64,000 nucleotides of DNA from Aquilaria yunnanensis. Lineage: Eukaryota; Streptophyta; Magnoliopsida; Malvales; Thymelaeaceae. The stretch is taken from contig CM077600.1 of the NCBI GenBank assembly GCA_039654915.1, positions 73,231,992 to 73,295,991 on the forward strand, in the 5' to 3' direction. This document shows positions 21,499 through 33,937 of the stretch, piece by piece (positions within the stretch are counted from its first letter, which is position 1; each line of letters starts with the position of its first letter). The position numbers and the translations under genes are program-made. The notes beneath the pieces were generated by a model. The model did not search any database, was not told the origin of the DNA, and saw only the letters and a program-made list of their open reading frames with translations.

Positions 21499-24029
21499 TA
21501 TTATGCCCAACTTAGCCCCTAGCCTATTTGGGCCCAATTACTTAACCATGCAGCAGAATTGCACAAAGGGGGCATTTATTCCTTATCAAAACATATGGGC
21601 ATGAACCCCAGGACATTACTAGTACTAGCTCATTAATTAGTTACTTAAAGGTTTATATTGTGCTCTCAGAAACAAGTTAGTACCTATGTGGAACTTGTGT
21701 GTTCATTTTAAACTTGTTATCAAACATAGCCAAAAACATGCATGGCAACCAAAACACCAGATTCAAGTTTCGGAAAACTTGTTTATAATGTAAACATCTT
21801 GCATACCCATATGTGCCTTGGTAACCCACTACTGCACATAAACACATACATGTCTTTAATTCCATTGGTTACCATTTTAGCTCATTGTACACATGCATTT
21901 CCTTCTCAGTTCATTGTTTACTTAATGTTCATCTTTAAACATACATATAAGGCCGAGACATACATGATTCCATATTTTAAACATGGGCTTAGAATGCATG
22001 ATCATGCATATCTATCAACTTTTTACTTAGGCCCAAAGATGATTATAACCAAAATTTCCAAGATTTCACATATGTGCCATAGACATACAACATGGTCAAA
22101 TATACTTAGATTCAATTTTAGCATGCCATTTCACTTAAGTACCCAAAAGGGTCCATAACCACTTAAAAATCTCAAATTTGGTTTTTAAAACAAACCAAAA
22201 TACATAGCACATGCTTATACATGGCAAATCACACATAGAACATATTTCCACCTTAGAGACTTTGTTCCCACAATCTAGACTCCAAGTCCTACACAATAAG
22301 TCCATACTTATTAGCTTGTTACACAGGTAACCCATAACACTTAGAATACATAAAATATTGAGCAAGAACATATGTACATACACAAACCTTTTTACCAATA
22401 GAAAGAGTATAAAATAATCTTGACCCTAATGCTTTTCAAGTAAGCCTTTTCCTACAAGAGTAGAGAAGGGCGAGTGAGTTATAAACTCAGTAAAGATTCT
22501 GTATGGCTCCCAGAGCCTAACATAGCACAAGTATATCTTGGAAAACATATATTCCATGCTCCTGCAAAGAAAACACCAAGACAAAGAAAACACAAGATAC
22601 ATACATATAACAATAATAATCATAATTGGGGTTAGCATGCACATCCAAACATAGAAGCACACAAACATACACACCACTTAACACCATATCTTTATTAAGG
22701 GCAGAATAAGCATGATCCATATTTCTCATTTCTTAGGTTAACCATTTTATTAATTCATTTTAAAATCTGAGCTCTTTATGCTTCGAAATTAAGTTGGCTG
22801 ACTCAATTCCTAACCGTAATGCTTGCACGAGCTAGCTAGCACAGAATTGCCAAAGCAACAAAACATAGCCCTCTGTAGGCTTCTTAGGATCACATGGCAT
22901 TCAATATCCATCAACCAAGGTCCCAAATACTCAAAGAGTATAAGAATCTTTACCACAAAACCCTTAGCAACTTTGTTGCTCGAAAGCTTTACAAGCTTAG
23001 TTCTTTGTTTTTTTCCTTGGTTGTTGTAACTAGAAATTCTATGCTAGGTTAAGATCCTACAATGGTAGAAAGTTAGCAAGCCATATTTTTTCTTGACATA
23101 ACTTAGAAACATGGAAAATACCAAGAACACTTGGTAGAACACATAATACCTTAACTGAATGAGGTATGGCCGAATCCTTCGGCCTAATTTCCTTTAAGCT
23201 CACACTCATCAACAATGCTAAGAATAAGACTTGGCCAAAACTCCTCTTGGTTGATGGTTTCCAAAAACATCTCCTTCTTTCAAAGTGCTTCTTGATTCTT
23301 GCTTGGGGTGTTCTTAAGAGTTTGTAGACACCAATACCACTTGATAAAAGATCAAGGATGCTCAAGAATGAGTCTTGGCTAAATTTAAAAGAAAGAAGAA
23401 GTTTATAAGAGTGTTTGAAAGCAAATGTAGAGAGAGATTAAAGAGAGAGAGTGAAATGTGTTGAATAAAGTTTGGAGGAGTAAATGGGAGTGTATTTTGG
23501 GTAGTATGGATGAAATTTGAGGGGAGAGAATAAGGGAGATCATGTGATTCACATGGCGGTGAGTGGGAGACAAAGTGGGAGACAAATTGGAAGACTATGG
23601 TGACAATTGGGAGAATTTGTCAAAAGTGGGGGACAAGTAGGTGGAGGAAGGAATCCTAAGTGATGAGTTGGAGGGGAGGTGTATTAAAATAATGAGAAAT
23701 GGAGGGACGTGCCAGCCATGGCATCCAATGCCTTTAAAATTGGCTAATTGCCCCCTTAGTCCCTCGATTCCTTGCATTTGGGCAATTGAGTCCAACCACC
23801 AAAAGTCCCCTTTGTCCAATTAAGTCCCTCACATTACATTTTCATCATTTTACTTGGCCTAAGCCAGGTTTAAATTTTAAGAGTGTCCAACACTCATCCT
23901 ACTCCCCAGTCCCACTTAATTTAGTGTCTCCCAAACTCAATGAGCTTAATTCCCAATTTAAGAAAAATTTTGAAGCCCTAAATTCGTATAGCCCAAGGCT
24001 TAATTACTTAGGATTTTACGGGCATTACA
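21499..24029 (-). mobile_element. Solo LTR (LTR-B, Tekay-like) in T2 gag
   Basis: The ends are TATTATGCCC and GGGCATTACA, near-perfect inverted repeats. They are flanked by the perfect 5-bp duplication TCTGC at 21494-21498 and 24030-24034. The length is 2531 bp. No internal region or second LTR is present, so it is a solo LTR left by LTR-LTR recombination. Collinear phrases with the Tekay LTR at 40846-43559 (for example near 22620-22680 and 41920-41990) suggest the same lineage and orientation. ORFs inside it are chance frames. Confidence 0.88.
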
Positions 24030-24034
24030 TCTGC

Positions 24035-25090
24035 CCCCTCCCATGGCTGAATGCCAAGGCGGGTGAATCTGACCGTCGAAGTGATTGTGGTCGAACTTTG
24101 GGCTGCCCATCCTTAACTGCTCGGCTATCATGTGTTGCTCTGCCCTTCAGTAGAATTCTCCAAGGGTGTCAGGAGGGTCCTTGGAAAACTCATAGAAGAG
24201 TTGTGAGTCCCTCCTGAGTCCCCTGATCATACCGAGGATTCAGATTTCGAGGTGAAAGTCTGCCACACTGAGGGCTTCTTGGTTAAACCTCTCGATGTAG
24301 TCCCGAATGGTCTCCCCATTCTTTTGGGCTATGTCAAACATCTGGATGGGCATCTTCGCCATTGGCCTGCTTCTAATGAACTATTGGGTGAAGGTGGTGG
24401 ACATTCTTGGAAACCCATTATGGTTCTGGGGCCCAGGGAGTTGTACCACGCAGTTGCCGGCCCTGACAAAGTGACTTGAAAACATTTGCAGAGGGTGGCA
24501 TCATCGGCACCATGCAACACCATGCTCCTCCAATATTTCATCAAGTGGGCTTGGGGATCATTGCACCTATCATATGTCTCCAGACGTGGTACTCAAAAGT
24601 CTCTAGGCATTGGTGCCTCTACTATCTTACGGATGAAAGGGAACTCTTATTCGGTGAAGGTCTTTAACAGCCTTGACCAGACAGACTTTCAAGATACCTG
24701 TTTTTCCACCTTTTCCAACCTCTCCAGGATTTTTTCTATCAGGATGGTAGTACCATCTTCTCCTCATTGCCTAGTAGCCACAGGCAATGGAGAATGATGT
24801 CTCCTTTTCGGTGAGTAACTTCTTTGGCGTGGGCATAGGGACTTTTTGTTTAGGGATGGACTTCACCTTCCGGAAGTTCTAGGATCTTTCGACCCAATTC
24901 CTATAGTGCGACGTCCCTGGGATGCTATGTTCTCCATTGAGGAATCATCGTGGGAACTCCCACTTCCAGAGCTCCAACAAGGTGGCTTGTGATGTTCGGA
25001 GAGGATGTTCTTCCTTTTGGAAGTGTTGTTGACCACCTTTGGTCGAGTTGTTATGCCATTTCAGCCACGATAGAGCACTAAAAATCATGA
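24035..25090 (-). pseudogene. T2 gag N-terminal and capsid region
   Basis: 24329-24544 encodes MVLHGADDATLCKCFQVTL and then PATAWYNSL, the capsid core seen in Tat gags. The outer Tat copy at 31453-31758 has the same LHGANDATLCK phrase. The rest is readable only in pieces. The start is probably near 25090, but the exact ATG is uncertain. Confidence 0.7.
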
Positions 25091-25270
25091 AGGAAGCCTA
25101 TTGTGACCGTTAGAGGACGTTCGTCCTCTGGTAGGGAAGTCTTTGCCATAGGCTGTTCAGATGTTGCTTGAGTTTCCAGCATAGACTAGGGCCTCGGGAG
25201 TCCCTTGTCCTTTGAACACCGAATCTCAACCACAATGACTTGAGAATGAGTTCCCACAGACAATGCAAAA
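25091..25270 (-). other. T2 leader and primer-site region
   Basis: This lies between the 5' LTR and gag. The minus-strand sequence after the LTR (TTTTGCATTGTC, then TGGGAACTC) is conserved in the outer Tat near 32215-32256, so the primer site should lie here. I could not assign the tRNA. Confidence 0.45.
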
Positions 25271-26000
25271 TGATGCCCGGTAGCATCTTTGTTGAATGAC
25301 ATGATGGGCCTAAGAGAGACTTCCGGTGATAAGGTATCTGCAAGATTTGAAAGAAGTGGGTTAGGAGCTCCTTGCAGTGTGTTTCCAGGGGAGGAGCCTC
25401 TAACTCCCAAGTCAGTATATGAGAGAGAAGTTATTTAAGAGTAGAGAGTATAAAGGAAAGAGTCCTGCGTCCTTTATGTAAGAGCCCCCCGAGTATTTAT
25501 AAGGGGATGGGGGAAGAAGGCTATTTTACAAAACCTGTTCAGATCAAGACACGTGTTCGGCTAGATCTTATCTATACCTTCAGAGACAAGTATCTCCAGC
25601 TAGCCATAGGCAATTTCGGCCAAAGGGTAGGGGCATGTGCGAGGCTTCTATGTCAGAGATTCATCAACTGTATTTGTCATTTTTTTTTAATACCCCTTCG
25701 GAAGTGTGAGACCCCTTTGGGCAAGAATTTTCCCTGAGGGCTACCGGAGAAGCCTGTTTAGACAGGATGACCATCTTTGAGAGGCATTTTCCTCTATTGA
25801 GGGTGACCGGCCTATGATTCCATGGTTGGTAGTGTGCCCCCCGAAGGCGGAGAGGACACCATTTTCCCGAAGTTGTTAACATAAATTCTCCGAGGGTGGA
25901 ACAGAGTCCTCAAAAAGTGGCTGTTACGAATCCTCCTCTGAGGGTGGTGTTCAATTAGCCATTTAGAAGATCTTTGTGGACGATGGCCCTTTAGCTATCA
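25271..26000 (-). repeat. T2 5' LTR
   Basis: It starts TGATGCCCGG and ends TTAGCTATCA in plus-strand reading and is followed by CAAAG. The minus-strand TATA box CTTATAAATACTC lies at about 25491-25503, upstream of a G-rich transcript start region. This would drive the sense transcript of T2. Confidence 0.9.
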
Positions 26001-26005
26001 CAAAG

Positions 26006-26394
26006 GAAGTAGTTTTCCATCTTCTTCATGTAAGACAAAATAGTGAAAATTGCAGTCTTTACCAAACCAGGAGAAGTTGATCTAGTTACAATGAAAATTG
26101 GAGAAAAAGGGTAAACCAATCCAGTTGGAGTACAAAGGATAGGTTTCATATATGGGTATGTATCTCTTATCCACGGTCAATCTATTTCTTTTTTTCGGAA
26201 GTCATTTCTATCGTAGAACTCATTCTTAACGCACTCCGCTCTAAGGCCTTGGCTGACATACGATCCCCATGAAGCTCCAACCTTAAAGAGGAACTATGTA
26301 GACAGATTTTTTGGTATTTACTTTCGTGTTTAGAGTAGTTGATAATGGGAACAACAAGGAGATGGCTTTCCACCCAAAATAGTGTGGTCTGGGC
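26006..26394. other. Unidentified segment, right half
   Basis: This continues the segment at 6637-7077 on the other side of T2. The 26182-26373 minus frame (with ALERSALRMSST) is open for 63 codons but has no family I can name. The segment joins Tat pol at about 26395, the same place in the Tat protein where the left half begins. Confidence 0.5.
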
Positions 26395-26891
26395 CCCTTA
26401 CCTTGACCCCGTGCAAGGACTTACTAATGTAGTACACTAACCATTGTTTTACATGTTCTTCCTTGATAAGGACTGAACTCACAGCTTTCTTACTAATGGC
26501 AAGATAGAGTATGAGAATTTCTTTTTCCTTGAGTTGCTGAACTGTTGGTAAGTAGGCCAGGTAATTTCTCTGCTCATCCCAAGCTTTTTGACATTCCTCA
26601 TTCTAATGGTGCTATTCAATTTCACCACCGACATCATTTTTTGATGCCTTAGTCAGTACTTTAAAGAAAGGTTGACACCCATCTCCATATCTAGAAATGA
26701 ATCTACTAAGTGCTATTATTCTTCCAGTAAGCCTCTGTATGTCCTTGATCATTGTGGGTGTTTAGGATTTGAGCAAGGATTTAATTTTTCAGGATTGAGA
26801 CAAACCCTAAATGTATAGAGTTGCTAGAAGGTTTATTGTAAGTTTACAACATGGTTGCTTGACAATTTACTTTAAACTATAATGTTGTTGA
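26395..26891 (-). pseudogene. Outer Tat pol, RNase H to RT part
   Basis: It is collinear with about 19297-19690 of T2 (first RNase H and the thumb side of RT), with many stops. The last ~110 bases before the solo LTR are diverged. The reading resumes after the solo LTR at 29385. Confidence 0.65.
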
Positions 26892-26896
26892 CAAAT

Positions 26897-29379
26897 TGTT
26901 ACCACCTCAACAAATGGGAAAATTACAATATAAAGGCATAATGGTTATAAACCATTATATAGTGTAATTTTCACCATAGTGAATGAAATGTGAGGGGTAA
27001 AGTGAATAACCTACACCTCCCTAAAAGATTACAATGGTTACTTGGTACTAAAGGGACCCCTAAAGGATTGCTTGTTTTACAAGTAATCTATGGGTCTTAT
27101 TGCAAGATTTCAAGACTTGGGTACTCAATTGTAAAAATCTAAAAGAGAGATTTTGGAAGGATTTGAATGGTATGGAAGCAATTTTTGGAGGCTGAATTGC
27201 ATAAAGGAAACAAAAGCTATTATTCAAGAACCTAGGACAACTAGGTGTACAATTGTTCACAAAAATAACTTAAGGATGGGATGAATTTTGACAAAAGTCA
27301 AAGGTGGCCATTTCTAGCATTATCCTAGCCTTTTATTTTGAGGTTCCAAGGTCAAAAGGGTGGGCTAAATGTTAGCCAAAAAGTCTTTGCTTAAGACATA
27401 CTTATAGTGACCTAAGTGAGGGTTAAGGTTAAACTAATCAAGTCTAGTAAAATATCTTGATTTCTTTCCATTTCTTGCCCATTTTCATCCCCCCACCAGG
27501 CACAACCTGTTCCTTAGCTCCTCCATAAGCTTCCATAGCCACCATATCTCAATCTCCCAATAAATCACAAATGAAGGCATTCGGATGCAACAAGAAAGAG
27601 AAAAACCCTAGTTTTCAGGTTTATTATGTATCTCTTGAAGATTTCAGCCTTCACAGCTTAGGTAAGGGCTTTATCTTCAAGTTTCATGGATTTTTACTAT
27701 TCTAAGATGATTATAAAGTATCCATGAAGCTAAGACCATGCTTGGAAGAGAGAAAAAACCTCAAGGAACCAAGTATGGGTTAAGGGGGAGTGCATGAACA
27801 AGGTTCCAACCTTACTGTTTTTCATGCACTAAGATGGAAATGTTTACAGGGGTTTCTATAGCCCAAGTTAGTACTAAATATGACCAATTAACCTCATAAT
27901 ACCAAGCATTAGCTTGAGGAGGGCTGCCATAGTGACTACATATTGTTTATTTGATTGTTTATGGACTAACCCTAATGATGTATTGCTGCCAGCATTGGAT
28001 TTGATTGTGTTCTGTTTGTTTGTGCATTTGGATGGCTATATTTTTGTATATATGCTTTGTTTTTGTGTTTTTATGTCTTTTTATTTTAGGTATGTTTCTG
28101 GGAATTCAAGTTTCTAATGATAAGCCCTTACTAAGTTTCTTCAAAGAGACTTACCCTCTTTCTGTCCATTTCAGGAGCACCTGAAAGAGAGCATTCAAAA
28201 TAATAGCTGTCGTTTGAATTTCTCTATGAAATTTTAGGTATATTAACTTCCATATGTTTAGTTGTAAAATGGAAAGTTCCATGATTTGTGGAGCACATTA
28301 TCTATTTTTAGTAATGGTACTTTCTGCCTTATGCAGCAGCTGGTCCCTTCAAGTTTCTAGAGTGCTTAGTGCTTTTGAAGTTCTTCAAGAAGCTTAGTGT
28401 ACGTATTAACTAAGTTATTGTCATGTATGTGGTGCATAAATTCATGTAAATGATCTGGATATGTTGTATGTGTAGTGTGAGAAGGATATATGGATCAATG
28501 GGGTGTGGTTTGAAGTGTGTATACAATGCTGTCCATATGGTGTTTATGGGCTATTTTGATGGCATTTTTATGAATGATGGTTAGAAGGGCTCTAAATTTA
28601 GGTTAATTGTTTTCCCATGTGTATAATACAAATATGGACACTACCAAGTGGGTTTTGCACCTGGAAATGAAGTGTATGAATATTATGAAATTTTGTATGG
28701 GCATAATGGTCAATAGTGGCTAAAATTTGATACCCTGTACTCTAGTTGCCATAACTTTTTGTACATAAATAATTTGGCTATGAAATTTTTACGACACTTA
28801 GAAAACTTCAATAAAAATAACTTGGATTTTGAATCATTGGATTTGGTGCCCTGTAGCCAGAGTTATTGCCTGTCAAAATTGGCTGATTTTGCTAAGCACT
28901 GTTCATATGGTCATTTTTACCCGATTAAGTGTAAAATCCATAATTGTAAACTTAGATGGGTTTAATGTCTCAAACCTGTTTCCCTATGAAGGTTTAAGGG
29001 TATTAAAGGGTTTAAAACCTTTAGGGCACAGGAGAACATGGGTAGAATTTGAGTTGGACACAGTGTGAAAGTTTGGACAAAAAAAAAAGCGCACCAATAG
29101 CATCATGTGTGCATATGATTGTATGTGCACTTGGGGATTTTACTCAAATTCCATATTGGCTAGGAATAAAGAATTTCATTATCATCATTACTTCTAGATG
29201 AAATTGTATGTGAATATGTGTGTGATGGTTGGACCAATATACACATCTTTGCATAATGACCAAGAGGGCCACTTGGGTAAACATAGTGCAAATGTTCTGC
29301 TTGCCTACAGGACATGGACTGCCTGGGGCTTGAGCTCACCAAAATTGATCACTGTATTTAAACACTCAGAGTGGTAACA
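26897..29379 (+). mobile_element. Solo LTR-A (diverged copy)
   Basis: It starts TGTTACCACC and ends GGTAACA, 2483 bp, with the perfect duplication CAAAT at 26892-26896 and 29380-29384. It aligns along its length with 37574-40024 but is clearly more diverged. It interrupts the RT of the outer Tat. Frames inside it are not genes. Confidence 0.9.
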
Positions 29380-29384
29380 CAAAT

Positions 29385-30229
29385 ACTTCCATATTCCTTC
29401 TTAATTAGGAATCAAACACCCTATTCATTAGCCTCAGATATATGGCACCTACGTTCTTGAGGCCAAACGGCATTCATACGTAGCAGAAGGATCTTGCGTC
29501 GATTATAAATGCCATTTTTTCCTCATCTGTAGGGTTCATCCAAATTTGGTGATACCCACTATATGCATCATGGAAGCTCAATAATCCCTATTTGACAGTG
29601 TAATCTAGAAGCTGATCAATTGAAGGCAGGGGATATGAGTATTTTGGATAGGCATCATTGACAATTCAAAAGTCAATGCACATTCAGAGCTTGTCACTAC
29701 CTTCCTAGGTAGCAACACTGATGTTCCTGAGCCAGTCAGGATATTTCACTTCTCTTATTATCCTTGCCTCCAAGAGTCATTGGGTTTCTTTCGTAATGAA
29801 GTAATTTTTTTGTGATGAGATGTTGCACTTTTTCTACCAAATGGGCTTAGCTTTAGGACTTACTTTTAAACTGTGTTCGATTATGTTTGGATTTATTCCA
29901 AGCATGTCCTTTAGGGAGTAAGCAAATAAATCCTTGTTCATTAATAAGAGAGATACAAGCCTATCTTTTTTCTTTTCGACTAGATGTTTCCCTATTCGGG
30001 TACTTCGGCCATGAACTAGTTATAGATTCTTAGTTTATATTTTCTCGTTATCACACTTTTCCTCCTTCCGCCATCCCTCGGTGATTGTACCACCTTTCCT
30101 AGTGCCCTAAGCATGGACTTTGATAAAGGTTTGTCTTATTTTGATGAACATTTTTCTCACCTCAGCCTGGTCGATGAATATTTCTACATCTCCTTTTTTT
30201 TGTTTAAAGTTAACTTTCAGATATTTCAC
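29385..30229 (-). pseudogene. Outer Tat RT, N-terminal part
   Basis: It is collinear with about 19790-20600 of T2 (the palm and finger parts of RT and the preceding linker), including the counterpart of the region before the active-site box. Several stops are present. It is cut on the left by the solo LTR-A. Confidence 0.7.
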
Positions 30230-30610
30230 ATCATTCCTTAGGTAGAGGTTGCCTTGAGTTTCCCAAGACAAGAAGTTCTGTCAGCCCAACCTAAATGTGG
30301 GTGAAGTCATAGGTTGGAGCTCATTTTTTAGGATACCTAAGCTCGACATTACATGGGCGAACAGAACATTGACATTTGAGCCATCATCGCAGAGTACCCA
30401 TTTGGCATCCTAGTTCCCAATTCTGGCTGTGATTAGAAAAGGGTCATCATGGGGAAACTTTACCACTGAGTCATCTCTTTGTGTAAGCTTGTTTATGGAA
30501 TTGTCAAATTCCATCAAGGCTATTTCTCTCACCTTCATATTTCTTTCAACTGAAGGCATACTAGCGATAATTGTTTGGATTTTGCTAGCCGAATAAGGGG
30601 GATGTTTCAT
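30230..30610 (-). pseudogene. Outer Tat protease and linker
   Basis: The open frame 30410-30610 carries MEFDNSINKL and KFPHDDPFLITARI, collinear with T2 20930-21050. The active-site stretch to the left is frameshifted and the catalytic triplet is not clearly readable. Confidence 0.6.
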
Positions 30611-31760
30611 GGGACTTCAGTTTGGACGATGTCTATTAGAGTCATATTCTTCATCTCCACCCTTTTTCTCCTATTCTCTTTTCTCCCTGGACTTAGGTAA
30701 GGGCATTCACAAGTGTCGCTAAAGTTTCCCTTACTTCATCAAGGATTCAATGTACTTTCTTAACTAAAAGCAATCTTTGATGTCGTGCTCATGATCTCTG
30801 TAAAATTGAAAATACATCTTCATATTCTTCTTGTTATCTGAAGTCATGGGCTTCGGGCATTGGATTGATGTCCCTTTCCTTTCTAGGGCCATCAAGATAT
30901 TAGTCCTTTTTGTGTTCAAAGGAGTAAATGCCAGTGGCCCTCTTACCTCAAGCTTTCCAAGGTCTTCCCCCTCATTAACTTTAATATCGAGGTTGAGGAT
31001 GTTGTCACTTTGGAGATTGATGGTCCATCTTTGGTTCTCCTGTTCTCAGCTTTTTAGCCGTTATATGTTGTTTGGTCCTTCATAGAAACTCATCAAGTGT
31101 TTCTGGGGGGTCTTTTAAAAACTCGTAAAAGAGCTGGGAATCCTTTTTTTTTTTTTAACTCATAAAAAAGTTGGGAATCCTTTTTGAGTCCTCAGATCAT
31201 CGCCAAAATTCAAATTATCCGGCAAAAATCAGGAACACTAAGGGCTTCACAATTGAATCTTTCGACATAATCTAGAATGGTTTCCCCATTCTTCTAGGCT
31301 ATCTCGAACATTTGGACAAGCATCTTTGTCATCGCCCTACTTTCGATAAATTGCTGAGTGAGCATTATGGATAGTTCTTAGAATCCCTAAATTATCCCCA
31401 GCACCAAGGAGTTATACCATATGGTAACATGCCCGAATAGGGTTACCTCAACTCACTTGCAAAGTGTGGCATCATTAGCCCCGTGTAGTACCATGCTCCT
31501 CCTATATTTGCTCAGGTGAGCTTGAAGGTGACTTCGTTCATCATAGCATTCGAGGTGGGGTACCCAAAAGTCACTGGGCATGGGGGCTTTCGCCATAGTG
31601 TGAATGAATGAAGACTCATCACCAGTAAAGGTTTCAAATAACCTTGACCAAACTGGCATTTGGGAAACTTGCTTTTTAACCTTGTCCAGCCTTTCTAAGA
31701 TCTTTTCCATTAGAATCGTAGTATTTCCTTCTCCTTGTCGTTGGGAATAATGTGGCAAAG
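30611..31760 (-). pseudogene. Outer Tat gag
   Basis: The 101-codon frame 31453-31758 carries ILERLDKVKKQVSQMP and then MVLHGANDATLCK, matching T2 gag. The C-terminal part runs to about 30611 in shifted frames. A short duplicated stretch with a T run at 31140-31185 repeats 31115-31145. Confidence 0.7.
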
Positions 31761-32256
31761 GGGAATAGTGCCTTCTTCTAGGTGAATAACTTCATTGGCG
31801 AGGAGAAGGGGGCTTTCCCTTGGGAGAGGGACTCTGTTGCCATAAAACCCTTTGCTCTCTTGACCTTGGCCTCATTGCCTTTTGCCAACGAGGTGGTGGG
31901 TTCTCAGTCAAGAACTATGCATGAATGCTTCTATTGACCAAGCTTTAATGAGGTGATTTGCAACCTTTCTTTGGGTGGGCTTCCAGGGAGGGTTTCCTCG
32001 CTTATGAGTAAGCTCATGACCACTGTTGGTTGAGTTGTTTTGTCATTTCATCACAATGGAATGCTATAAGTCACATAGGAAACCCATAGTGACCATAATA
32101 GGATGCTCATCCTCAAGTGGACAAGGTTCTAGAGGTGGCAGATCTGCTATTGCCTGATGTTCAGTTACAGACTGGTACTTAGGAACTCACTTGTCCTTAG
32201 AATTTTGAGTTTCCACAATAGCAATTTTGGATAAAGTTCCCATAGATAAAGCCAAG
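31761..32256 (-). other. Outer Tat leader
   Basis: This lies between gag and the 5' LTR. The part next to the LTR (TATGGGAACT on the minus strand) is shared with T2, in the expected place of the primer site. No gene is seen. Confidence 0.5.
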
Positions 32257-32837
32257 TGATGCTTAAGTACATCCCCGACGTACGACATGTGGACCTCTGA
32301 AGGGGTCTAGCTTAAGTTATATCTACAATAGTGTAGATCAATGGTTAAGGGGCTCCCCAGAGTATTATAGAGGAAGGGACCTCTGACACCCAAGTCAGTA
32401 TGTGAATGAAAGCAACAGGTAAGGAATCATGTGATCAGATGATATTACCTAGGAGCCTCCTAGAGTATATACAGGGGGTCCAGGAAAAAACCGTTCTACC
32501 TGAATGAAGGAGATTTGGACATATGGACTATCAGATTTAGGGGTCCTTCGGTCTGTACCTTGGGAGGGCTATCCTCAACTGGCCTAAGGCTAGCAAGCGG
32601 TTATGCTTGGGCATCAAATCAAGGGACGTGTGGATGGTCTTTTTCAGTGGTCCTAGGAAACTACATGTTTGCTGTGTTCTTTTGAGGTCCTTTTAGGGTC
32701 TCCCAAAGGTATGCAACACGTTAGTCTTCTGAGGGTGGTCAGCTCATTGTTTGAGGATGGTTGGCCTGGCATCCAAGGGTGGTGGTTAAAGCTCCTTTTC
32801 TTTAAGGGTTCACTGGGTGATAGCCCTTTGGCTATCA
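32257..32837 (-). repeat. Outer Tat 5' LTR
   Basis: It starts TGATGCTTAA and ends TTTGGCTATCA in plus-strand reading, 581 bp. It shares the U5 phrase ACACCCAAGTCAGTATG with T2. It is shorter and more diverged than the T2 LTRs. Athila gag begins right after it. Confidence 0.8.
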
Positions 32838-33399
32838 AATTACCTACTTGGTTGTAATGTCAAATATTCTACAATGATCTCTTATCTCTTATCTCTCAAT
32901 ATATACTTGTAAATGCTTATAACTATAAAAACCGACAATCATCTTCTAGAATCAAACTGAGCAGAGCCACCTCAACTCAGTGTTATGATGTAGTTTATTT
33001 ATTAGCCAGTCAAGTGGAAACTTTATCTAAAATGGTTAACAGAGTTTCTATTCATCAAAGACATGTTGTAGTTATTTAGTGTGTTTTATGTGGTGATGGT
33101 TATCCAATTTACGATTGCCAAACATACAATTGGATGAAGAATACTGAGAAATTAGATTTTGTGATAAATCATTCAAGGTTGCAGAATAATCCATACAGTA
33201 ACACTTACAATCTTGGATGTAGGAATTGCCCAAATTTTTCATGGAACAACCAAAGGTTACAACAACCATTTGGTTTTCAACCATGACCACCATTGCAGGA
33301 AAGATGGAAAAAAATGGACGAAAATTTTTCAAATTTATGTGGAAAACTGATTCTAGAATGAAGCTACAAAGATTGTGTTAAGAAATCAACAAGCATTTA
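32838..33399 (+). pseudogene. Athila-type gag, C-terminal half (plus-strand element)
   Basis: Readable phrases include QSSSRIK and LLASQVETLSKMVNR. A zinc-finger-like stretch starts CVLCGDGYPIYDC, and NPYSNTYNLG followed by NFSWNNQR is very typical of the end of Athila gag. Stops and an internal deletion are present. The outer Tat is inserted at its left end, so the N-terminal half is displaced or lost. The same gag segment occurs inverted at 58650-58884. Confidence 0.7.
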
Positions 33400-33937
33400 A
33401 GTTTTAAAAATTTAAGTTTCATGAGCCAGACAAGCCCAGCAACACGTTCGTGTTCAAATTCATGTTAGCTAACCCAAACAAAAGCATGAGCATGACAAGT
33501 CTAACTTATGAATTCTAAAAAGATTTTTAAATTTTTTCTTTAGGAGGTCAAACACTGTGTTAGACACGGCCACAATTGAAATCATGTTTGCCACTATGCA
33601 AAAATTGTAGGGGCGAAACACAGTCATAGGCACACCCATGTTCGAATATCATGTTACACGAACACAGTGTGCTTCATGCCTATGTTTAAGACCATGAATT
33701 CCCCTTGTTTTCAAAAAATTTAAGATTTAGACCTCAAACATTGTGTGCTACATGCTTGTGTTATGAAGCGTGTTCAAGAAACATGGTAATTGTCATGCTT
33801 ATGTTCACAACCGTGTTCCAACTATATTTTCAAAAATTTTAGGGTTCAAGTATTGAACATGTTTTATGCCACACTTATGTTTAAATTATTTTTGTAAACA
33901 AAGCCAAGGGTATGCCCGTGTTCTTGACCATGTCATT
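33400..33937. repeat. Athila non-coding stretch with CACGG(C)CGTG-like motifs
   Basis: No gene is seen. There are about ten degenerate copies of a near-palindrome related to ACACGGCCGTGT, many decayed to TG or CA forms. The same motif type appears in the Athila LTRs at 47350-47530, 49790-49930 and 60640-60780. The left end of the Tekay element follows at about 33938. Confidence 0.5.

Larger units (their letters stand above)
7078..26000 (-). mobile_element. T2: full-length Tat-lineage Ty3/gypsy element with nested insertions
   Basis: The LTRs at 7078-7791 (3') and 25271-26000 (5') share starts TGATGCCC and ends in GGCTAT(A)ACA or AGCTATCA. A polypurine tract, GAGGGGGGAA on the minus strand, abuts the 3' LTR. 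Target-site copies CAAAA and CAAAG match at four of five bases. Minus-strand order is gag, protease, RT, RNase H, a second RNase H-like domain and integrase. A plus-strand extra gene lies between integrase and the 3' LTR. Insertions: E1 (9668-15484) in the extra gene, and a solo LTR (21499-24029) in gag. Without them and their extra target-site copies the element would be about 10.6 kb. Confidence 0.88.
3774..32837 (-). mobile_element. Outer Tat-lineage Ty3/gypsy element, interrupted, 3' LTR lost
   Basis: Read on the minus strand, the element runs as follows: 5' LTR 32257-32837, leader, gag about 30650-31760, protease near 30230-30610, RT/RNase H 29385-30000 continuing at 26395-26896, then RNase H and integrase 4700-6636. 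An antisense extra ORF remnant lies at 3774-4353. Two insertions break it: the segment 6637-26394 (which contains T2) and a solo LTR-A at 26897-29379. The two pol pieces meet at equivalent points when each is compared with T2 near 19290. The 3' LTR is missing, cut off by LTR-A at 3773. The right flank is Athila gag, so this element inserted into an older Athila. Confidence 0.8.
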
